A stretch of DNA of 64,000 bases from Deinococcus peraridilitoris DSM 19664 (GCF_000317835.1 NC_019793.1:1922001-1986000), one strand, 5' to 3'. Positions 24,870-38,709 are shown, numbered from the stretch's first letter. Notes: generated by a model from the sequence alone, not told the origin. Made by a program: numbers and translations.

Positions 24870-25546
24870 GTCCCGTGCTTGACGCGCGCCTCGAAGCTGC
24901 GTTCGGCCTGATCGCGGCGCCGGGCGGGGCCGTACATGCCGACATCGGCAGCGACCACGCCCGCCTGCCCATCGCGCTCGTCCGGCGTGGGGACGTGCGG
25001 GCGTGCCTGATCGTCGAAAAAACTGCCGGGCCGTGCGAGGTCGCGCGGCGTGAAGTCCGGCGTGCAGGGCTGACCGAACGAATCGAGGTGCGCCTGGGAG
25101 ACGGCTTTTCCCCCATTTTCCCGCAGGAGGTGCACAGTGCCAGCCTGACCGGTCTGGGTGCCCGCACCATTCTGGGCATCCTGAACCGTGCGGGCAGCGC
25201 GCTCCCCGCACAACTCGTGCTGCAGCCCAACGACACCACGGGGCAGTTGCGCGCCTGGGCGTCGTCGCACGGTTACCACCTGACCGATGAACGGCTCGCG
25301 CCGGGATTCTGGACTTACACGGTGCTGAAGTTGGAGCGCTCGTCCGGCAGTGACCCGGCGTACCAGGGCCTGCCCGAGGACGTGGCCCAGGCGTGGGGAC
25401 CTCACCTGTTGCGGCGCCAGGACCCGTTGCTGCTCGCGCAGCTTCGCGCGCAGCATGCCCGCCTGACCGAGGTCACGCCGCACGGTCGGGCTGCCGTGCG
25501 GCGTGACCTCGAACTGATCGAGCGGACCTTGCGCCTGTGGGCCTGA
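24866..25546 (+). CDS. trmK: TrmK-like tRNA (adenine-N1)-methyltransferase
   Basis: About 226 residues with an N-terminal SAM-binding Rossmann fold ([51 protein letters not shown]) and [26 protein letters not shown], the COG2384/TrmK pattern, then a helical C-terminal part. TrmK makes m1A22 in tRNA. The usual GMGG of motif IV is GLGA here. The best start is TTG 24866, which overlaps the MOSC stop (TTGA) and has GAGG ten bases upstream; GTG 24875 is possible. Confidence 0.75.
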   Translation: MSPVLDARLEAAFGLIAAPGGAVHADIGSDHARLPIALVRRGDVRACLIVEKTAGPCEVARREVRRAGLTERIEVRLGDGFSPIFPQEVHSASLTGLGARTILGILNRAGSALPAQLVLQPNDTTGQLRAWASSHGYHLTDERLAPGFWTYTVLKLERSSGSDPAYQGLPEDVAQAWGPHLLRRQDPLLLAQLRAQHARLTEVTPHGRAAVRRDLELIERTLRLWA

Positions 25547-25552
25547 GGCGCC

Positions 25553-27898
25553 TCAGCGCCGTGGTGTCAGGGTCAGGACGCGGATGGCCCCCCAGTCCTG
25601 TGGCCTGGTGCTCATCGGCAGGTACGCTCCGCTGCGCCACAACTCCTGCTGATCGGCATAATGGGGGCTCATCGGATTGCCCGCCTGCCCCAGGCTGCCG
25701 ACGAAACGGCTGTTGTCAGGTTCGGCGAGGTCGATCAGCTGGCGGTAGGATGCGCCGTGCGTCTGACGCAGGCTCGCAAGGTCGTAGCCGCCCACGTTGA
25801 CGGTGAAGAGCCCTCCAGGAGCGCTGACCGAACGGTTCCAGATCCAGCCGAGCGGCTTTACTCCGCCCAAGGCGCCGTGGTTGCTGCGAGTGCGGTGCAC
25901 GCGTTCCCAGCGCCACATCCCCAGGTCCGTTCCCAGCTCTTCCGACAGGGCTTTGGTGCTGCTGGCCAGGGTGGTGCTGAGCAATTCTGCGCAGCTGCGA
26001 ATCTCCTGTGCGCGGTTGGCACAGTACTTGCCCCCGCTGCGCAGCTGCTGCGCGATGAACACCGGGTTGTTCCAGTAGCCGTCTTGTTCGAGATCGTCAT
26101 TGGGCATGGCGGCGAGCCGGGAATACCAGGCGGCGAAGATGGTGCTGGCCACCGAATCCGGTGTGTGCCGACCGTCCCAGTCCCGCAGAATCTGCAGGGC
26201 CTGGCGGGAAGGAGTGTTGCTGGGAACTGTAGCGAGCAACGCGGGCTTGAGGTCTCGCCACAGCAGGCTGAGGGTGTCGTTCTGCACGGCGGCCATGTCA
26301 GGCAGGTCCAGCTTGGGTTTGCTTCTCAGCAGCTCCAGAATGCGCTGCGCCCGGTAGGGGGCGGCCCAGTTCGAAGGGTCGGCGAGCGGGTAGGGATCGC
26401 CGTCCGGCGTGACCTTGTTGTTGGCCGTCACGATCATCCCGCTGGCGGGATTGTAGACGTGCGGCAGCGCCTCGAACGGAATAAAGCCACGCCAGCGCTG
26501 AGGCCCACCGGCGGGAACGGGCTGGCGGCCGTCCCAGCCCTCGCGCAGGGGGACGCGCCCCGGCGCGTAGTAGCCGATGTTGCCGTCCACATCGGCATAC
26601 ACGAAATTCTGCATGGGGGCCACGTAGGCGCGCAGGGAAGTCACGAAGTCCTGCCAGTTTCGCGCGTAGTTCAGGCCGACAAAGGCGTCCATGGTGGTGT
26701 CGCCTTCTTGCAGCGCCGTCCAGCTCAGCGCGACCCGTTCACGCCTGACCCCACCGACCCCGCTGATGATCGGGCCACGGGGGCTCTCAAGGACCGTGAG
26801 GACCACGTCCTGCTGCCCCTTGACCTTGATGACTTCCCGGCGCTCGCTGAGCTCGGCGTCCTCTCCTTCGATGAAAAGGTCCTGTACGTCGGGATTGGTG
26901 TTGGTGACGCCCCAGGCAATCCGGTCGTTGCGCCCGATGACCACGCCCGGCAGGCCGGGAATGGTGGCGCCGATGGTGTGCAGGCCCGGCCCGCGCAGTT
27001 CGGCGAGATACCACAGCATCGGCGCCTGCAACGACAGGTGCGGATCGTCGGCCAGCAGCGGTTTGCCGCTCCTGGTGAAGCGGCCTGATACCACCCAGTT
27101 GTTGCTGCCCTTGTCGGGCGCGCCGAAAAACCCCAGGCTGGCGACCACCTGCAATTGGGCGGCGAGCGCTTCACGGGTCTGGGAAGAAAGAGCGGTGCGC
27201 CCACCCTTCTGCGGCGCCGGGCCACTTTGTGGCCGGTCGCGTTCACTCAGGATGGTCGGGCCATCGTGAGGATAAGGGGGAAACAAGGTGGGAATCTCTT
27301 GCGGGCCGAGCTTCTCGGCGACATGCTGGGCGCTGAGTTCTTCCTGCCAGTTGCCGCCCAGATCAAAGGCCATCAGCTTCTGCCAGGCGATCGAGTCCAC
27401 GTCCGTCCAGGGCTCGGGGCGAAAGCGCAGCAGCCGGAACTCCAGCGGCAGCCGGTCTTCGCCGATGGCGGCGTTGACACCTGCCGTGTAGGCGCTCAAG
27501 AGGCCGCGCGACCGGCTGCTCAGGGCCGGAAGGGCGCTTTGGGCGGCGCGGTAAAATCCCCAGGTCCGCAGGAACTTGTCCTGTTCCAACGCCGCGCTGC
27601 CGAGCACTTCGCTGAGACGGCCCTGGGCGATGCGGCGCTGAAACTCCATCTGCCACAGCCGGTCCTGGGCATGCACGAAGCCCAGCGCGTAAAATGCGTC
27701 GGCGTCGCTTTGCCGGGCGTGGATATGAGGAATGCCCGAGCGGTCACGGGTGATGGTCACCTCGCCCGACAGGCCCCGGACCGAGCTGACGCCGCTGGTT
27801 TTGGGGCGGGTCACGACAAAGACAAACAGCAGCACGGCGATGAGTACGGCCAGCAGCAGGCCCAGTACACCACCGAGAATTTGCAGGAAAAGGCGCAT
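25553..27898 (-). CDS. Penicillin acylase family protein
   Basis: The 781-residue N-terminal nucleophile hydrolase has a membrane anchor or signal (residues 5-30), an alpha segment (RDRSGIPHIHARQSDADAFYALGFVHAQDRLWQMEF), and the autocleavage site DKGSNNW with catalytic Ser265, followed by beta-subunit motifs GKPLLADDPHLSLQAPMLWY, IPGLPGVVIGRNDRIAWGVTN, and GQAGNPMSPHYADQQELW. Such acylases cleave amides, including penicillins and acyl-homoserine lactones; the natural substrate here is unknown. The C-terminus ends six bases from the convergent TrmK-like gene. Confidence 0.92.
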   Translation of the reverse strand: MRLFLQILGGVLGLLLAVLIAVLLFVFVVTRPKTSGVSSVRGLSGEVTITRDRSGIPHIHARQSDADAFYALGFVHAQDRLWQMEFQRRIAQGRLSEVLGSAALEQDKFLRTWGFYRAAQSALPALSSRSRGLLSAYTAGVNAAIGEDRLPLEFRLLRFRPEPWTDVDSIAWQKLMAFDLGGNWQEELSAQHVAEKLGPQEIPTLFPPYPHDGPTILSERDRPQSGPAPQKGGRTALSSQTREALAAQLQVVASLGFFGAPDKGSNNWVVSGRFTRSGKPLLADDPHLSLQAPMLWYLAELRGPGLHTIGATIPGLPGVVIGRNDRIAWGVTNTNPDVQDLFIEGEDAELSERREVIKVKGQQDVVLTVLESPRGPIISGVGGVRRERVALSWTALQEGDTTMDAFVGLNYARNWQDFVTSLRAYVAPMQNFVYADVDGNIGYYAPGRVPLREGWDGRQPVPAGGPQRWRGFIPFEALPHVYNPASGMIVTANNKVTPDGDPYPLADPSNWAAPYRAQRILELLRSKPKLDLPDMAAVQNDTLSLLWRDLKPALLATVPSNTPSRQALQILRDWDGRHTPDSVASTIFAAWYSRLAAMPNDDLEQDGYWNNPVFIAQQLRSGGKYCANRAQEIRSCAELLSTTLASSTKALSEELGTDLGMWRWERVHRTRSNHGALGGVKPLGWIWNRSVSAPGGLFTVNVGGYDLASLRQTHGASYRQLIDLAEPDNSRFVGSLGQAGNPMSPHYADQQELWRSGAYLPMSTRPQDWGAIRVLTLTPRR

Positions 27899-28052
27899 AG
27901 AGCCTCCAGAGGGAGCGTGAAGCAGGAACAGTGCCCGCGCTTGAGCGCCGGGCCCGTCTTGAACGGCGTTTCATGTTACCGTTTTCAGACGAGCGTGCTC
28001 TGCGGCGAACGCCCTGTGCACTTTGGTACGCCCGCCGAACCAGGGAGAATTC

Positions 28053-29042
28053 ATGTACACAGCCTCTGACAGCCGTTACGACACCATGACCTACCGCCGC
28101 GCGGGCCGCAGCGGTCTGAAACTTCCCGCTCTTTCGCTGGGGCTGTGGCACAACTTTGGTGGAGTCGACCGCCTGGAAACCGGGCGCGAGACGCTGCGAC
28201 GCGCCTTTGATCTGGGCATCACGCACTTCGATCTGGCCAACAACTACGGCCCACCTCCCGGCTCGGCCGAGGAGACCTTCGGGCAGCTGCTGCGCCAGGA
28301 TTTCGCGCCGTACCGCGACGAGCTGATCATTTCCAGCAAGGCGGGCTACGACATGTGGCCCGGACCGTACGGCGAGTGGGGTTCGCGCAAGTACCTCGTG
28401 GCAAGTCTCGACCAGAGCCTGAGGCGCATGGGGCTTGCGTATGTGGACATCTTTTACCACCACCGTCCCGACCCCGAGACGCCGCTGGAGGAGACCATGG
28501 GGGCGCTTGACTTTATCGTGCGCAGCGGCCGGGCGCTCTACGTCGGCCTCTCGAATTACTCGCCCGAGCAGACCCGGGACGCCGCGCGGGTGCTGCGTGA
28601 GCTCGGTACGCCCTGCCTGATTCACCAGCCGGCGTACAGCATGTTCAACCGCACGCCCGAAGGGGGCCTGCTGGACACGGTGCGTGAAGAAGGGATGGGG
28701 TGCATCGTGTTCTCGCCGCTGGCGCAGGGCATGCTGACCGACAAGTACCTCGGCGGCATTCCCGAGGATTCGCGCGCCGCGCGCAGCCGCTTTCTGCGTC
28801 CCGAGCAGCTGACGGACGAGAAGCTTTCGCAGATCGCGCGGCTCAACTCCCTGGCGCAGGAGCGCGGGCAGACGCTCGCACAGCTGGCACTGGCCTGGGT
28901 GCTGCGCCGTGAAGAGGTGACCTCGGCGCTGATCGGCGCGAGCCGCCCCAGTCAGGTCGAGGACGCGGTCGGCGCGCTGAACGGCACGGCCCTTGTCACG
29001 GCGGAGCTGCAGACGATCGACGACATTCTCGCCGCGTCCTGA
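28053..29042 (+). CDS. Aldo/keto reductase, YghZ-like
   Basis: The 329-residue TIM-barrel oxidoreductase begins MTYRRAGRSGLKLPALSLGLWHNFG after a short leader, with FDLGITHFDLANNYGPPPGSAEETFGQLL, ELIISSKAGYDMWPGPYGEWGSRKYL, YVDIFYHHRPDPETPLEETMGAL and SALIGASRPSQVEDAV. These resemble L-glyceraldehyde-3-phosphate reductase YghZ. It probably reduces aldehydes with NADPH. The start ATG follows GGGAGAATTC. It is a single gene followed by a GC-rich hairpin. Confidence 0.9.
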   Translation: MYTASDSRYDTMTYRRAGRSGLKLPALSLGLWHNFGGVDRLETGRETLRRAFDLGITHFDLANNYGPPPGSAEETFGQLLRQDFAPYRDELIISSKAGYDMWPGPYGEWGSRKYLVASLDQSLRRMGLAYVDIFYHHRPDPETPLEETMGALDFIVRSGRALYVGLSNYSPEQTRDAARVLRELGTPCLIHQPAYSMFNRTPEGGLLDTVREEGMGCIVFSPLAQGMLTDKYLGGIPEDSRAARSRFLRPEQLTDEKLSQIARLNSLAQERGQTLAQLALAWVLRREEVTSALIGASRPSQVEDAVGALNGTALVTAELQTIDDILAAS

Positions 29043-29068
29043 GCGGGTCCGCTTCCCGAGGCACCCGC

Positions 29069-29100
29069 CTGGGGCCCTGAACCAACGTTCAGGGCCCCAG
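29069..29100 (+). terminator. GC-rich hairpin after the aldo/keto reductase
   Basis: CTGGGGCCCTGAA and TTCAGGGCCCCAG form a 13-bp stem around CCAACG. There is no T-run, so termination would rely on the stem alone. Confidence 0.55.
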
Positions 29101-29383
29101 CCCGTCTGGCGATTCAGCTCGCTCGGTTGAGGAGAGCGGCCCTGTTCCCCCGGTTGCGCCCCTCCTCCACGCGTGTTTTAATACGGGCATCCGGTTTCAT
29201 CAGGTCTTCATAAAGGAAATGACAGACTGCTCAACGAACACATCATGTATGTGACTTGGATTCACATGCCACATGTTGTACAGTAGCCACCACAGAGCCC
29301 TGTCGGGCTGAAGTCCGGTCTTTCCCGTCATCGCGCGGCTTCCCGCCGTGTGGCCCGCCTTTTTGCCTTCAGGAGAATCACCC

Positions 29384-33601
<4,218 letters not shown>

Positions 33602-33920
33602 TTTGCTCGAACCGTTAAATCGCCTGCGACTCTACGCTTTACGCCAGATCGCCAATTTCAGCGCCACGGCCAGGGTCCCTGCTCCTTCCCGGTGAAGTTC
33701 GAGAGACAACACCTCAAGCTTCACCGGACGGGGCTGAGGCAAGCGACGAGAAAAAAGACTTCCGGTGTTGTGAACATTCTCTCGGGAGGCCCGTTACACC
33801 GCGGCCCTTGTTCCGGCTGCCATGCCCCAACACGGGAAGCAGCGCTGAGCGTCCGTCTCTCGGACGGCAGGCTGGAATCAGGGTTCTCGTGCAGCGGTCA
33901 CCCGCTATGCTGGAGACAGG
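33602..33920. other. Intergenic region after nrdJ with inverted repeat
   Basis: About 320 bases without a gene. CCGGTGAAG (33689) and CTTCACCGG (33719) form a 9-bp inverted repeat with a 21-base loop, and CGTCCG/CGGACG a smaller one (33850-33866). TATGCT at 33906-33911 lies nine bases before the next ATG and could be its -10 box. Confidence 0.45.
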
Positions 33921-34655
33921 ATGAAACCGCTTCCTGCCCTGCTCGCCCTGCTGGTCATTGCGGCCGTGGCGATCGCGGTGCTGACCGCCACACCCTGGCT
34001 GCTGGTGGGGGCGCTGCTGCTGGCCTGCGCGGTGCTGACCGTGCTGCTGCTCGCTTCGCAGGCCGAGGTGCGCCGTCTGAGGCGCTCGGGTCCGAGTTCG
34101 CAGGAAAGCAGGCGGGAGCTGCCCGGCGAGCCCAGCGCGACGCGGCTGCCCGACCTGAGCACCACGCAGGAAAAAGTGCCGGTGGCGCGTGGCGCACGCG
34201 CGAAACCCACCCCGGTGCGCTCAGACCCTTCTGCTTCCCCGGAGCCGCTCAGTTCACGCGCCGGAGAGATCATCGCCCGTCATGCGGGCCGCCTGCCCGA
34301 GGCGGTGCTGCAACGCACGCACACCATCCTGAAGCGCCTGGAGGAAGTCGATACCCTCATCCGCCTGGGGCGCGTGGAGCACGAAAACGCCCACCTCGCG
34401 CGCCGGATCGCCCTGGAGTTCTTGCCCGAATCCCTAGAAGGCTACCTGCTGCTGCCGCCCAGCCAGGCGATGACCTTGCACCTGGTGCCTGGCAAGACGG
34501 GGTATGACCTCTTGATGGAAGAACTCAGCGCGCTCGGGCGGGCCAGCAAGGACCTGCTGAACCAGACGGCCCTCAGCGAAGGGCAGGCCCTGCTGGTCAA
34601 CCACGAGTTCATTCGCGAGAAGTTCCGCAGTGCCCGGCGCGAATTTGACGTTTAA
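33921..34655 (+). CDS. Hypothetical membrane protein upstream of telA
   Basis: A 244-residue protein with two N-terminal transmembrane helices (about residues 4-22 and 28-45), a polar low-complexity linker (about 50-115) and a helical C-terminal domain (RAGEIIARHAGRLPEAVLQRTHTILKRLEEVDTLIRLG...). I do not recognise the family. Direction and proximity to telA suggest a role in the Ter stress locus. The ATG follows GGAGACAGG. Confidence 0.6.
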   Translation: MKPLPALLALLVIAAVAIAVLTATPWLLVGALLLACAVLTVLLLASQAEVRRLRRSGPSSQESRRELPGEPSATRLPDLSTTQEKVPVARGARAKPTPVRSDPSASPEPLSSRAGEIIARHAGRLPEAVLQRTHTILKRLEEVDTLIRLGRVEHENAHLARRIALEFLPESLEGYLLLPPSQAMTLHLVPGKTGYDLLMEELSALGRASKDLLNQTALSEGQALLVNHEFIREKFRSARREFDV

Positions 34656-34687
34656 GAATCTGAGCCTGCAACGCTATCAGCCTGTCG

Positions 34688-35079
34688 CGCGTACTGAATC
34701 TCAACATCCTCAGCTCCTCAGGAGCCCCTACGAGATATGAACTCTCGTTCTACCCTGCCACCCGATCCATCCGACCCCAGCGAGGCACCTATGAGCACTG
34801 TCAGTCAACCCGTCAAGCTGCTGACCATCAGCGTAATCTTGCAGACGCTGGTATTTGTGCTGATCTTCGCGTTCGGTCTGTTGCCTTCGACCTGGTGGTG
34901 GATGCTCTGGATCCTGGCACTGAGTGTCGTGCCCTCAGGACTCCGTTTGCGAGACGCGCTGCGGGGCAAGACGTCCTCGATCAGTCCAAACCTTCTGCTG
35001 CTCTTGTCACTGATCCTTCTTGTCGCGATCCTGCTGCGCCTGTATCAAGTCCACGCGTACTGAACCTCAACATCCTCAG
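34688..35079. repeat. 26-bp direct repeats flanking a small membrane gene
   Basis: CGCGTACTGAATCTCAACATCCTCAG (34688-34713, quoted as two parts: CGCGTACTGAATC and TCAACATCCTCAG) recurs at 35054-35079 with one mismatch. The copies are 366 bp apart and bracket the small membrane protein gene, and the right copy lies just before the telA ribosome-binding site. Confidence 0.7.
34791..35063 (+). CDS. Small hypothetical membrane protein
   Basis: About 90 residues (108 if ATG 34737 is used) with three hydrophobic segments: LLTISVILQTLVFVLIFAFGLL, WWWMLWILALSVV and NLLLLLSLILLVAILLRL. GAGG sits six bases before ATG 34791. No family is recognised. It lies between 26-bp direct repeats, between the membrane protein and telA, as if inserted into the operon. 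Confidence 0.5.
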   Translation: MSTVSQPVKLLTISVILQTLVFVLIFAFGLLPSTWWWMLWILALSVVPSGLRLRDALRGKTSSISPNLLLLLSLILLVAILLRLYQVHAY

Positions 35080-35087
35080 GAGAAGCC

Positions 35088-36287
35088 ATGAAACTCGAAC
35101 CCCCCGTCACCCTCGAAAAACTCGAAGCGCCCGAAAGCGTGCAGCCGCAGCAGACCGCGGGTATCGTGGAACTTCAGCCCGAGCAGATCCGCAAGCTCGA
35201 CGCACAGATTCAGTCGTTTCTGGAAGTGGTGCTGCGTGAGAATGCCCACTCCGAGGTGTTCAGGCAGAAAGTGCAGGCCGTGCACGACCTGGGTGCCGAA
35301 GAGATTCGCAAGGCGGCCGCTACCTCCAACCGCCTGCTGGAAAAACCCGTGCAGGCGCTCAAGGAAGGAACCGAGGGCGGCACCGGGCACGTCGCCAAGG
35401 GCCTGATCGATTTGCGGCGCGTGGTGGAGGACCTCGACCCGAACCGCGGTTTGACGCCGAAGAAACTGCTGGGCATTTTCCCCATGGGCAACAAGGTCCG
35501 CGATTACTTCCTGAAGTACGAAAGCGCGCAAAAGCACCTGAACGCCATTATCAGCAGCCTGTACAGCGGCAAGGACGAGCTGATCAAGGACAACATCGCC
35601 ATCGAGCAGGAAAAAGTGGCGCTCTGGAGCCTGATGCAAAAGCTGCGCGGCTACGCCTACGTGGGGCAGAAGCTCGATGAGGCCCTGAGTGCCCGCGTGG
35701 ACTCGCTGGCCACCTCTGATCCCGAAAAAGCGCGCGTGGTGCGCGAGGAGATGCTCTTCGCCGCGCGCCAGAAAGTGCAGGATCTGCTGACACAGCTGGC
35801 CGTCAGCGTGCAGGGCTACCTGGCGCTCGACTTGATTCGCAAGAACAACCTCGAACTCATCAAGGGCGTCGACCGCGCGACGACCACCACCATCAGCGCC
35901 CTGCGCACCGCCGTGATGGTCAGTCAGGCCCTGGGGCAGCAGAAGCTGGTGCTCGACCAGATCGGCGCCCTCAACGCCACGACGTCCTCGATGATCGAGA
36001 ACACCTCGGCGCTGCTGCGCCAGCAGACGGCCCAGACCTACCAGCAGGCCGCCGACGCCAGCGTGGACGTCGAGGCACTCAAGCGGGCTTTTGACAACGT
36101 GTACGCCACCATGGACGCCATCAGCGAGTACAAGACCCAGGCGCTCAGCGCGATGCAGCAGAACGTCCGGGTGCTGGCCGAGCAGGTGGACGGCGCGCAG
36201 AAGTACCTCGACCGTGTGCAGGGAGAGACCGTGCGGGAAGTGGCGACTTCGGTCAGCGCTCCGGCCCGCAAGGACTTCGAAAGCTGA
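35088..36287 (+). CDS. telA: Toxic anion resistance protein TelA
   Basis: The 399-residue helical protein shows the TelA/COG3853 pattern: IVELQPEQIRKLDAQIQSFLEVVL, KPVQALKEGTEGGTGHVAKGLIDLRRVVEDLDPN, LLGIFPMGNKVRDYFLKYESAQKHLNAIISSLYSGKDELIKDNIAIEQEK and GVDRATTTTISALRTAVMVSQALGQQKLVLDQI. TelA proteins are linked to tellurite and other toxic-anion resistance and to Ter systems; molecular function is not settled. AGGAGAAGCC is the ribosome-binding site. Confidence 0.92.
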   Translation: MKLEPPVTLEKLEAPESVQPQQTAGIVELQPEQIRKLDAQIQSFLEVVLRENAHSEVFRQKVQAVHDLGAEEIRKAAATSNRLLEKPVQALKEGTEGGTGHVAKGLIDLRRVVEDLDPNRGLTPKKLLGIFPMGNKVRDYFLKYESAQKHLNAIISSLYSGKDELIKDNIAIEQEKVALWSLMQKLRGYAYVGQKLDEALSARVDSLATSDPEKARVVREEMLFAARQKVQDLLTQLAVSVQGYLALDLIRKNNLELIKGVDRATTTTISALRTAVMVSQALGQQKLVLDQIGALNATTSSMIENTSALLRQQTAQTYQQAADASVDVEALKRAFDNVYATMDAISEYKTQALSAMQQNVRVLAEQVDGAQKYLDRVQGETVREVATSVSAPARKDFES

Positions 36288-36290
36288 CCG

Positions 36291-36338
36291 GAAGGAAGAA
36301 AAGAGCGCGGCCCACCGGGCGCGCTCTTTTCTTCCTTC
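36291..36338. terminator. Bidirectional terminator after telA
   Basis: GAAGGAAGAAAAGAGCGCG pairs with CGCGCTCTTTTCTTCCTTC around a ten-base loop. Arms are U/A-rich away from the loop on both strands. It separates telA from the convergent DUF2786-like gene. Confidence 0.85.
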
Positions 36339-37089
36339 AGCGCGGCCCGAACGCCGCCTGGGCCGCTTCGCGCGCGGCGCGTTCCAGCGCCCGTGACAGC
36401 GCCTCGCGGTCGGTGAGGGCGCGCACCTGACCCAGCTCGTGTGCGCTGATGTGCGCCCGCACGGTCCACTGCGCGTTTTCCTGTACGACGCGCGCGGGAA
36501 TGCGCGCCAGCAGACGGCACAGCTCGGCGAGGTACACGGCGTGCAGCGGATCCTGCGCCCGCAAGACCCGCTCGGGACGCGCGAGGCGCCTGGCCTCGCG
36601 CGTCACGACGCCTTGCACGGTGTCCTTGATGCTCATTCCGCCCACCGCCAGCACGGTCTCTTCTGAGATCGAACGCGCCGCCTGCAGCAGGTGGGTTTCC
36701 TCGACCTCATCGTCGGCGAGCGCGTGCAGCCAGCCGGGCGCGAGTGCCTCGACGAGTTTCGAGATGCTCAAGCGGGAGAGGATCAGGCGGCGTTCGTCCT
36801 CGCTGAGATCCGGCTCATCAACCAAAGCCGCCAGGGCGGCGCTCACGGTTTCCTCGTCGTCGACGCTGAGGGCCAGCAGGTGCGTGTCGGCTGCCCGGTG
36901 CGCTTCGGCGCCTGTCACGTCGGTCGAGCGCGGCAGGTGAGGTTCGAGGTCCGCGAGCGTGAGACCGTGTTTCTCCAGCAGCTCTCGCAGCACCGCCCGC
37001 GTTTTGGCCTGCTCGCCCCCGCTGGAGTTGCGGTACAAGTTGAGCAGCTTGCGCGCCTTGCGGACGGTCGCGTGCGGTTCGAGCGTCAT
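36337..37089 (-). CDS. Hypothetical protein with DUF2786-like N-terminus
   Basis: The 250-residue, mostly helical protein begins TVRKARKLLNLYRNSSGGEQAKTRAVLRELLEKHGLTLADL, which resembles the DUF2786 helical module, followed by an acidic middle region (AADTHLLALSVDDEETVSAAL) and a basic C-terminal tail. No catalytic motif is evident. It starts 33 bases after the terB stop, so it is probably co-transcribed with it. The function is unknown; stress-locus context only. Confidence 0.6.
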   Translation of the reverse strand: MTLEPHATVRKARKLLNLYRNSSGGEQAKTRAVLRELLEKHGLTLADLEPHLPRSTDVTGAEAHRAADTHLLALSVDDEETVSAALAALVDEPDLSEDERRLILSRLSISKLVEALAPGWLHALADDEVEETHLLQAARSISEETVLAVGGMSIKDTVQGVVTREARRLARPERVLRAQDPLHAVYLAELCRLLARIPARVVQENAQWTVRAHISAHELGQVRALTDREALSRALERAAREAAQAAFGPR

Positions 37090-37122
37090 GGCTGACCTCG
37101 CGCAGTGGGCGTCACGCCGCGC

Positions 37123-37578
37123 TTACAGGTCGAACTCGCTCGGGCTGATGCCCACCGCGTTGCAGGCTTCGCGCAGGGCTTTGCGTTCCAGTTCGTCGAA
37201 ATGACCGTCGGCACCCCCGATGATCACGCCCACCTGAATGACCGCGCGCGCCTGATCGGGTTTGCCACGCAGCTTGGAGATCGCCTGAATCACTTCGACA
37301 CGACCGAAATCGATGTCCGCCTCGAGTTTCTGGCAGTACCCGTCGAATTTCTGCTTCAGTTCACTTGCATTGAACACCTTCAGCACGTCGCTGGACATGA
37401 TGAAGCCGGCGGTCTTCTGCTTCTCGGCCGGGTCGATGCTGCCGTCGGCGGCCGCGATCAGCGCGCAGACGGCCATGCTGGCATTGGCGAAGTCGTTGTT
37501 CTTGAATTTCGATACCTGCGTCTGCAAATTGCTCGAGAGGCTGCTGACGTTGTTCTTGAGGGAATTCCAGAAGCTCAT
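37123..37578 (-). CDS. terB: TerB-family tellurite resistance protein
   Basis: The 151-residue protein carries the TerB domain: ANASMAVCALIAAADGSIDPAEKQKTAGFI and a second half IIGGADGHFDELERKALREACNAVGIS; both DG-x-(I/F)-(D) metal-binding loops are present. TerB-type proteins are all-helical metal-binding cytosolic partners of TerC and TerD. An N-terminal stretch (SLKNNVSSLSSNLQTQVSKFKNN) is amphipathic. AGGAGACACC is the ribosome-binding site. Confidence 0.9.
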   Translation of the reverse strand: MSFWNSLKNNVSSLSSNLQTQVSKFKNNDFANASMAVCALIAAADGSIDPAEKQKTAGFIMSSDVLKVFNASELKQKFDGYCQKLEADIDFGRVEVIQAISKLRGKPDQARAVIQVGVIIGGADGHFDELERKALREACNAVGISPSEFDL

Positions 37579-37768
37579 GGTGTCTCCTTTGGTAAGTACG
37601 ACCGTGACCGGCCCCGGGGTGCATCGAACCTAGTGCATCGAACACAGAAGCGGTATCGGGGAACTGGACCGAGTGTAACGCCCAACCATGACGGAATACG
37701 ACGTGTCAGCCCAAAAGGATTCCGGCAGGGGAGGGCAGGTGAAGGCGGTCCGCCTACTGAGTGTCCGG

Positions 37769-38692
37769 TCATTGGGCGAACTCAGGCAGGCTCGCCGCGG
37801 CAAAATCCGGCGTGGTGGTACCGTACACCCGGGCGCGTTCCAGCACCTGCCGGGCCCAGTGGCGGTGCGTGGCCGGTTCGCACATCATGTCACCCATCCG
37901 GAAGACCGCCCGCGCGTCGGGGGAGAGGATGGCTTCTGCGGCTTCCACGTCGCTCAGGCTGACCGCGTACGCTGCCTCGATCACCGGAATCTGGTCGGGG
38001 TGAATGGCCGTCTTGCCAAACGTGCCGTGCAGCAGGTCCTCTCGCACTTCACGCCGCAGGGTCTCAAAGTCCTGGGTGAAGTCGTACACGGGCGCACTGA
38101 CGTTCATGCCGAAAGGCCGAAAAACACTCACCAGCCGGTCGATCACCGCGCGCAGCGGTGTTTCGTAGGCCGTGACGCCACGCGTGCGGCGCATCCCCAG
38201 GATGTTCAGCAGGTCGTTGCCTCCCACGCGAATCGACAGCACGTCCGCGCGGTGTTCCAGAATCACGTCCCGCAGTTTCTCCATTTCGCTGTTCGAGAAG
38301 GCTTCGCGGGTTTCCACCGTGACCATGGAGGTAAAGGGCGTGCCGTCCAGCAGCCTGAAGTACTCCGGGGCGTTGTCGGCGGTGACTTTGGGCAGCACGA
38401 AACCATCGAGGTTGAACACCCCGGACAGGCGCAGGATCTGCGCGAGTACGCCCGGGTTGCGGGGCCGCACGAAGCGCAGCGGACGCCCGCCCTGACGGGG
38501 CGCGAATTCCAGCAGCGCCAGTTCGAGGTTGGCGAGGGCGCGCGGCAGGTGTTCTTCTCGCACGGCGTCCTCGGTGCACAGAATCACCGAGCGGGCCTGC
38601 GTGATCTTGCGACCGTTGCCGATCTCGGCGAGGTCACTGCGGTCGGCTGGAACGTACAGACTCGCGCCCAGTTGTAATGCCATGTTGTTCAT
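37769..38692 (-). CDS. HpcH/HpaI aldolase/citrate lyase family protein
   Basis: The 307-residue protein has the CitE-like barrel: GASLYVPADRSDLAEI, RSVILCTEDAVREEHLPRALAN, FNLDGFVLPKVTADNA, TVETREAF, SIRVGGNDLLNILGMRRTRG, DLLHGTFGKTAIHPDQIPVIE. It is predicted to cleave or form carbon-carbon bonds on a CoA- or nucleotide-linked substrate. It is the last gene of the ATP-grasp-PRTase-HAD-StiP operon, a set recognised in Ter-linked biosynthetic clusters. Confidence 0.88.
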   Translation of the reverse strand: MNNMALQLGASLYVPADRSDLAEIGNGRKITQARSVILCTEDAVREEHLPRALANLELALLEFAPRQGGRPLRFVRPRNPGVLAQILRLSGVFNLDGFVLPKVTADNAPEYFRLLDGTPFTSMVTVETREAFSNSEMEKLRDVILEHRADVLSIRVGGNDLLNILGMRRTRGVTAYETPLRAVIDRLVSVFRPFGMNVSAPVYDFTQDFETLRREVREDLLHGTFGKTAIHPDQIPVIEAAYAVSLSDVEAAEAILSPDARAVFRMGDMMCEPATHRHWARQVLERARVYGTTTPDFAAASLPEFAQ

Positions 38693-38709
38693 GCGGTGCC
38701 TTTCTGCCT

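Noticed and set aside
29241..29285. NrdR boxes upstream of nrdJ (CATG-centred imperfect palindromes)
   Set aside because: Core matches to the CwAtATaTwG consensus are only partial and the spacing is not typical, so I do not call them.
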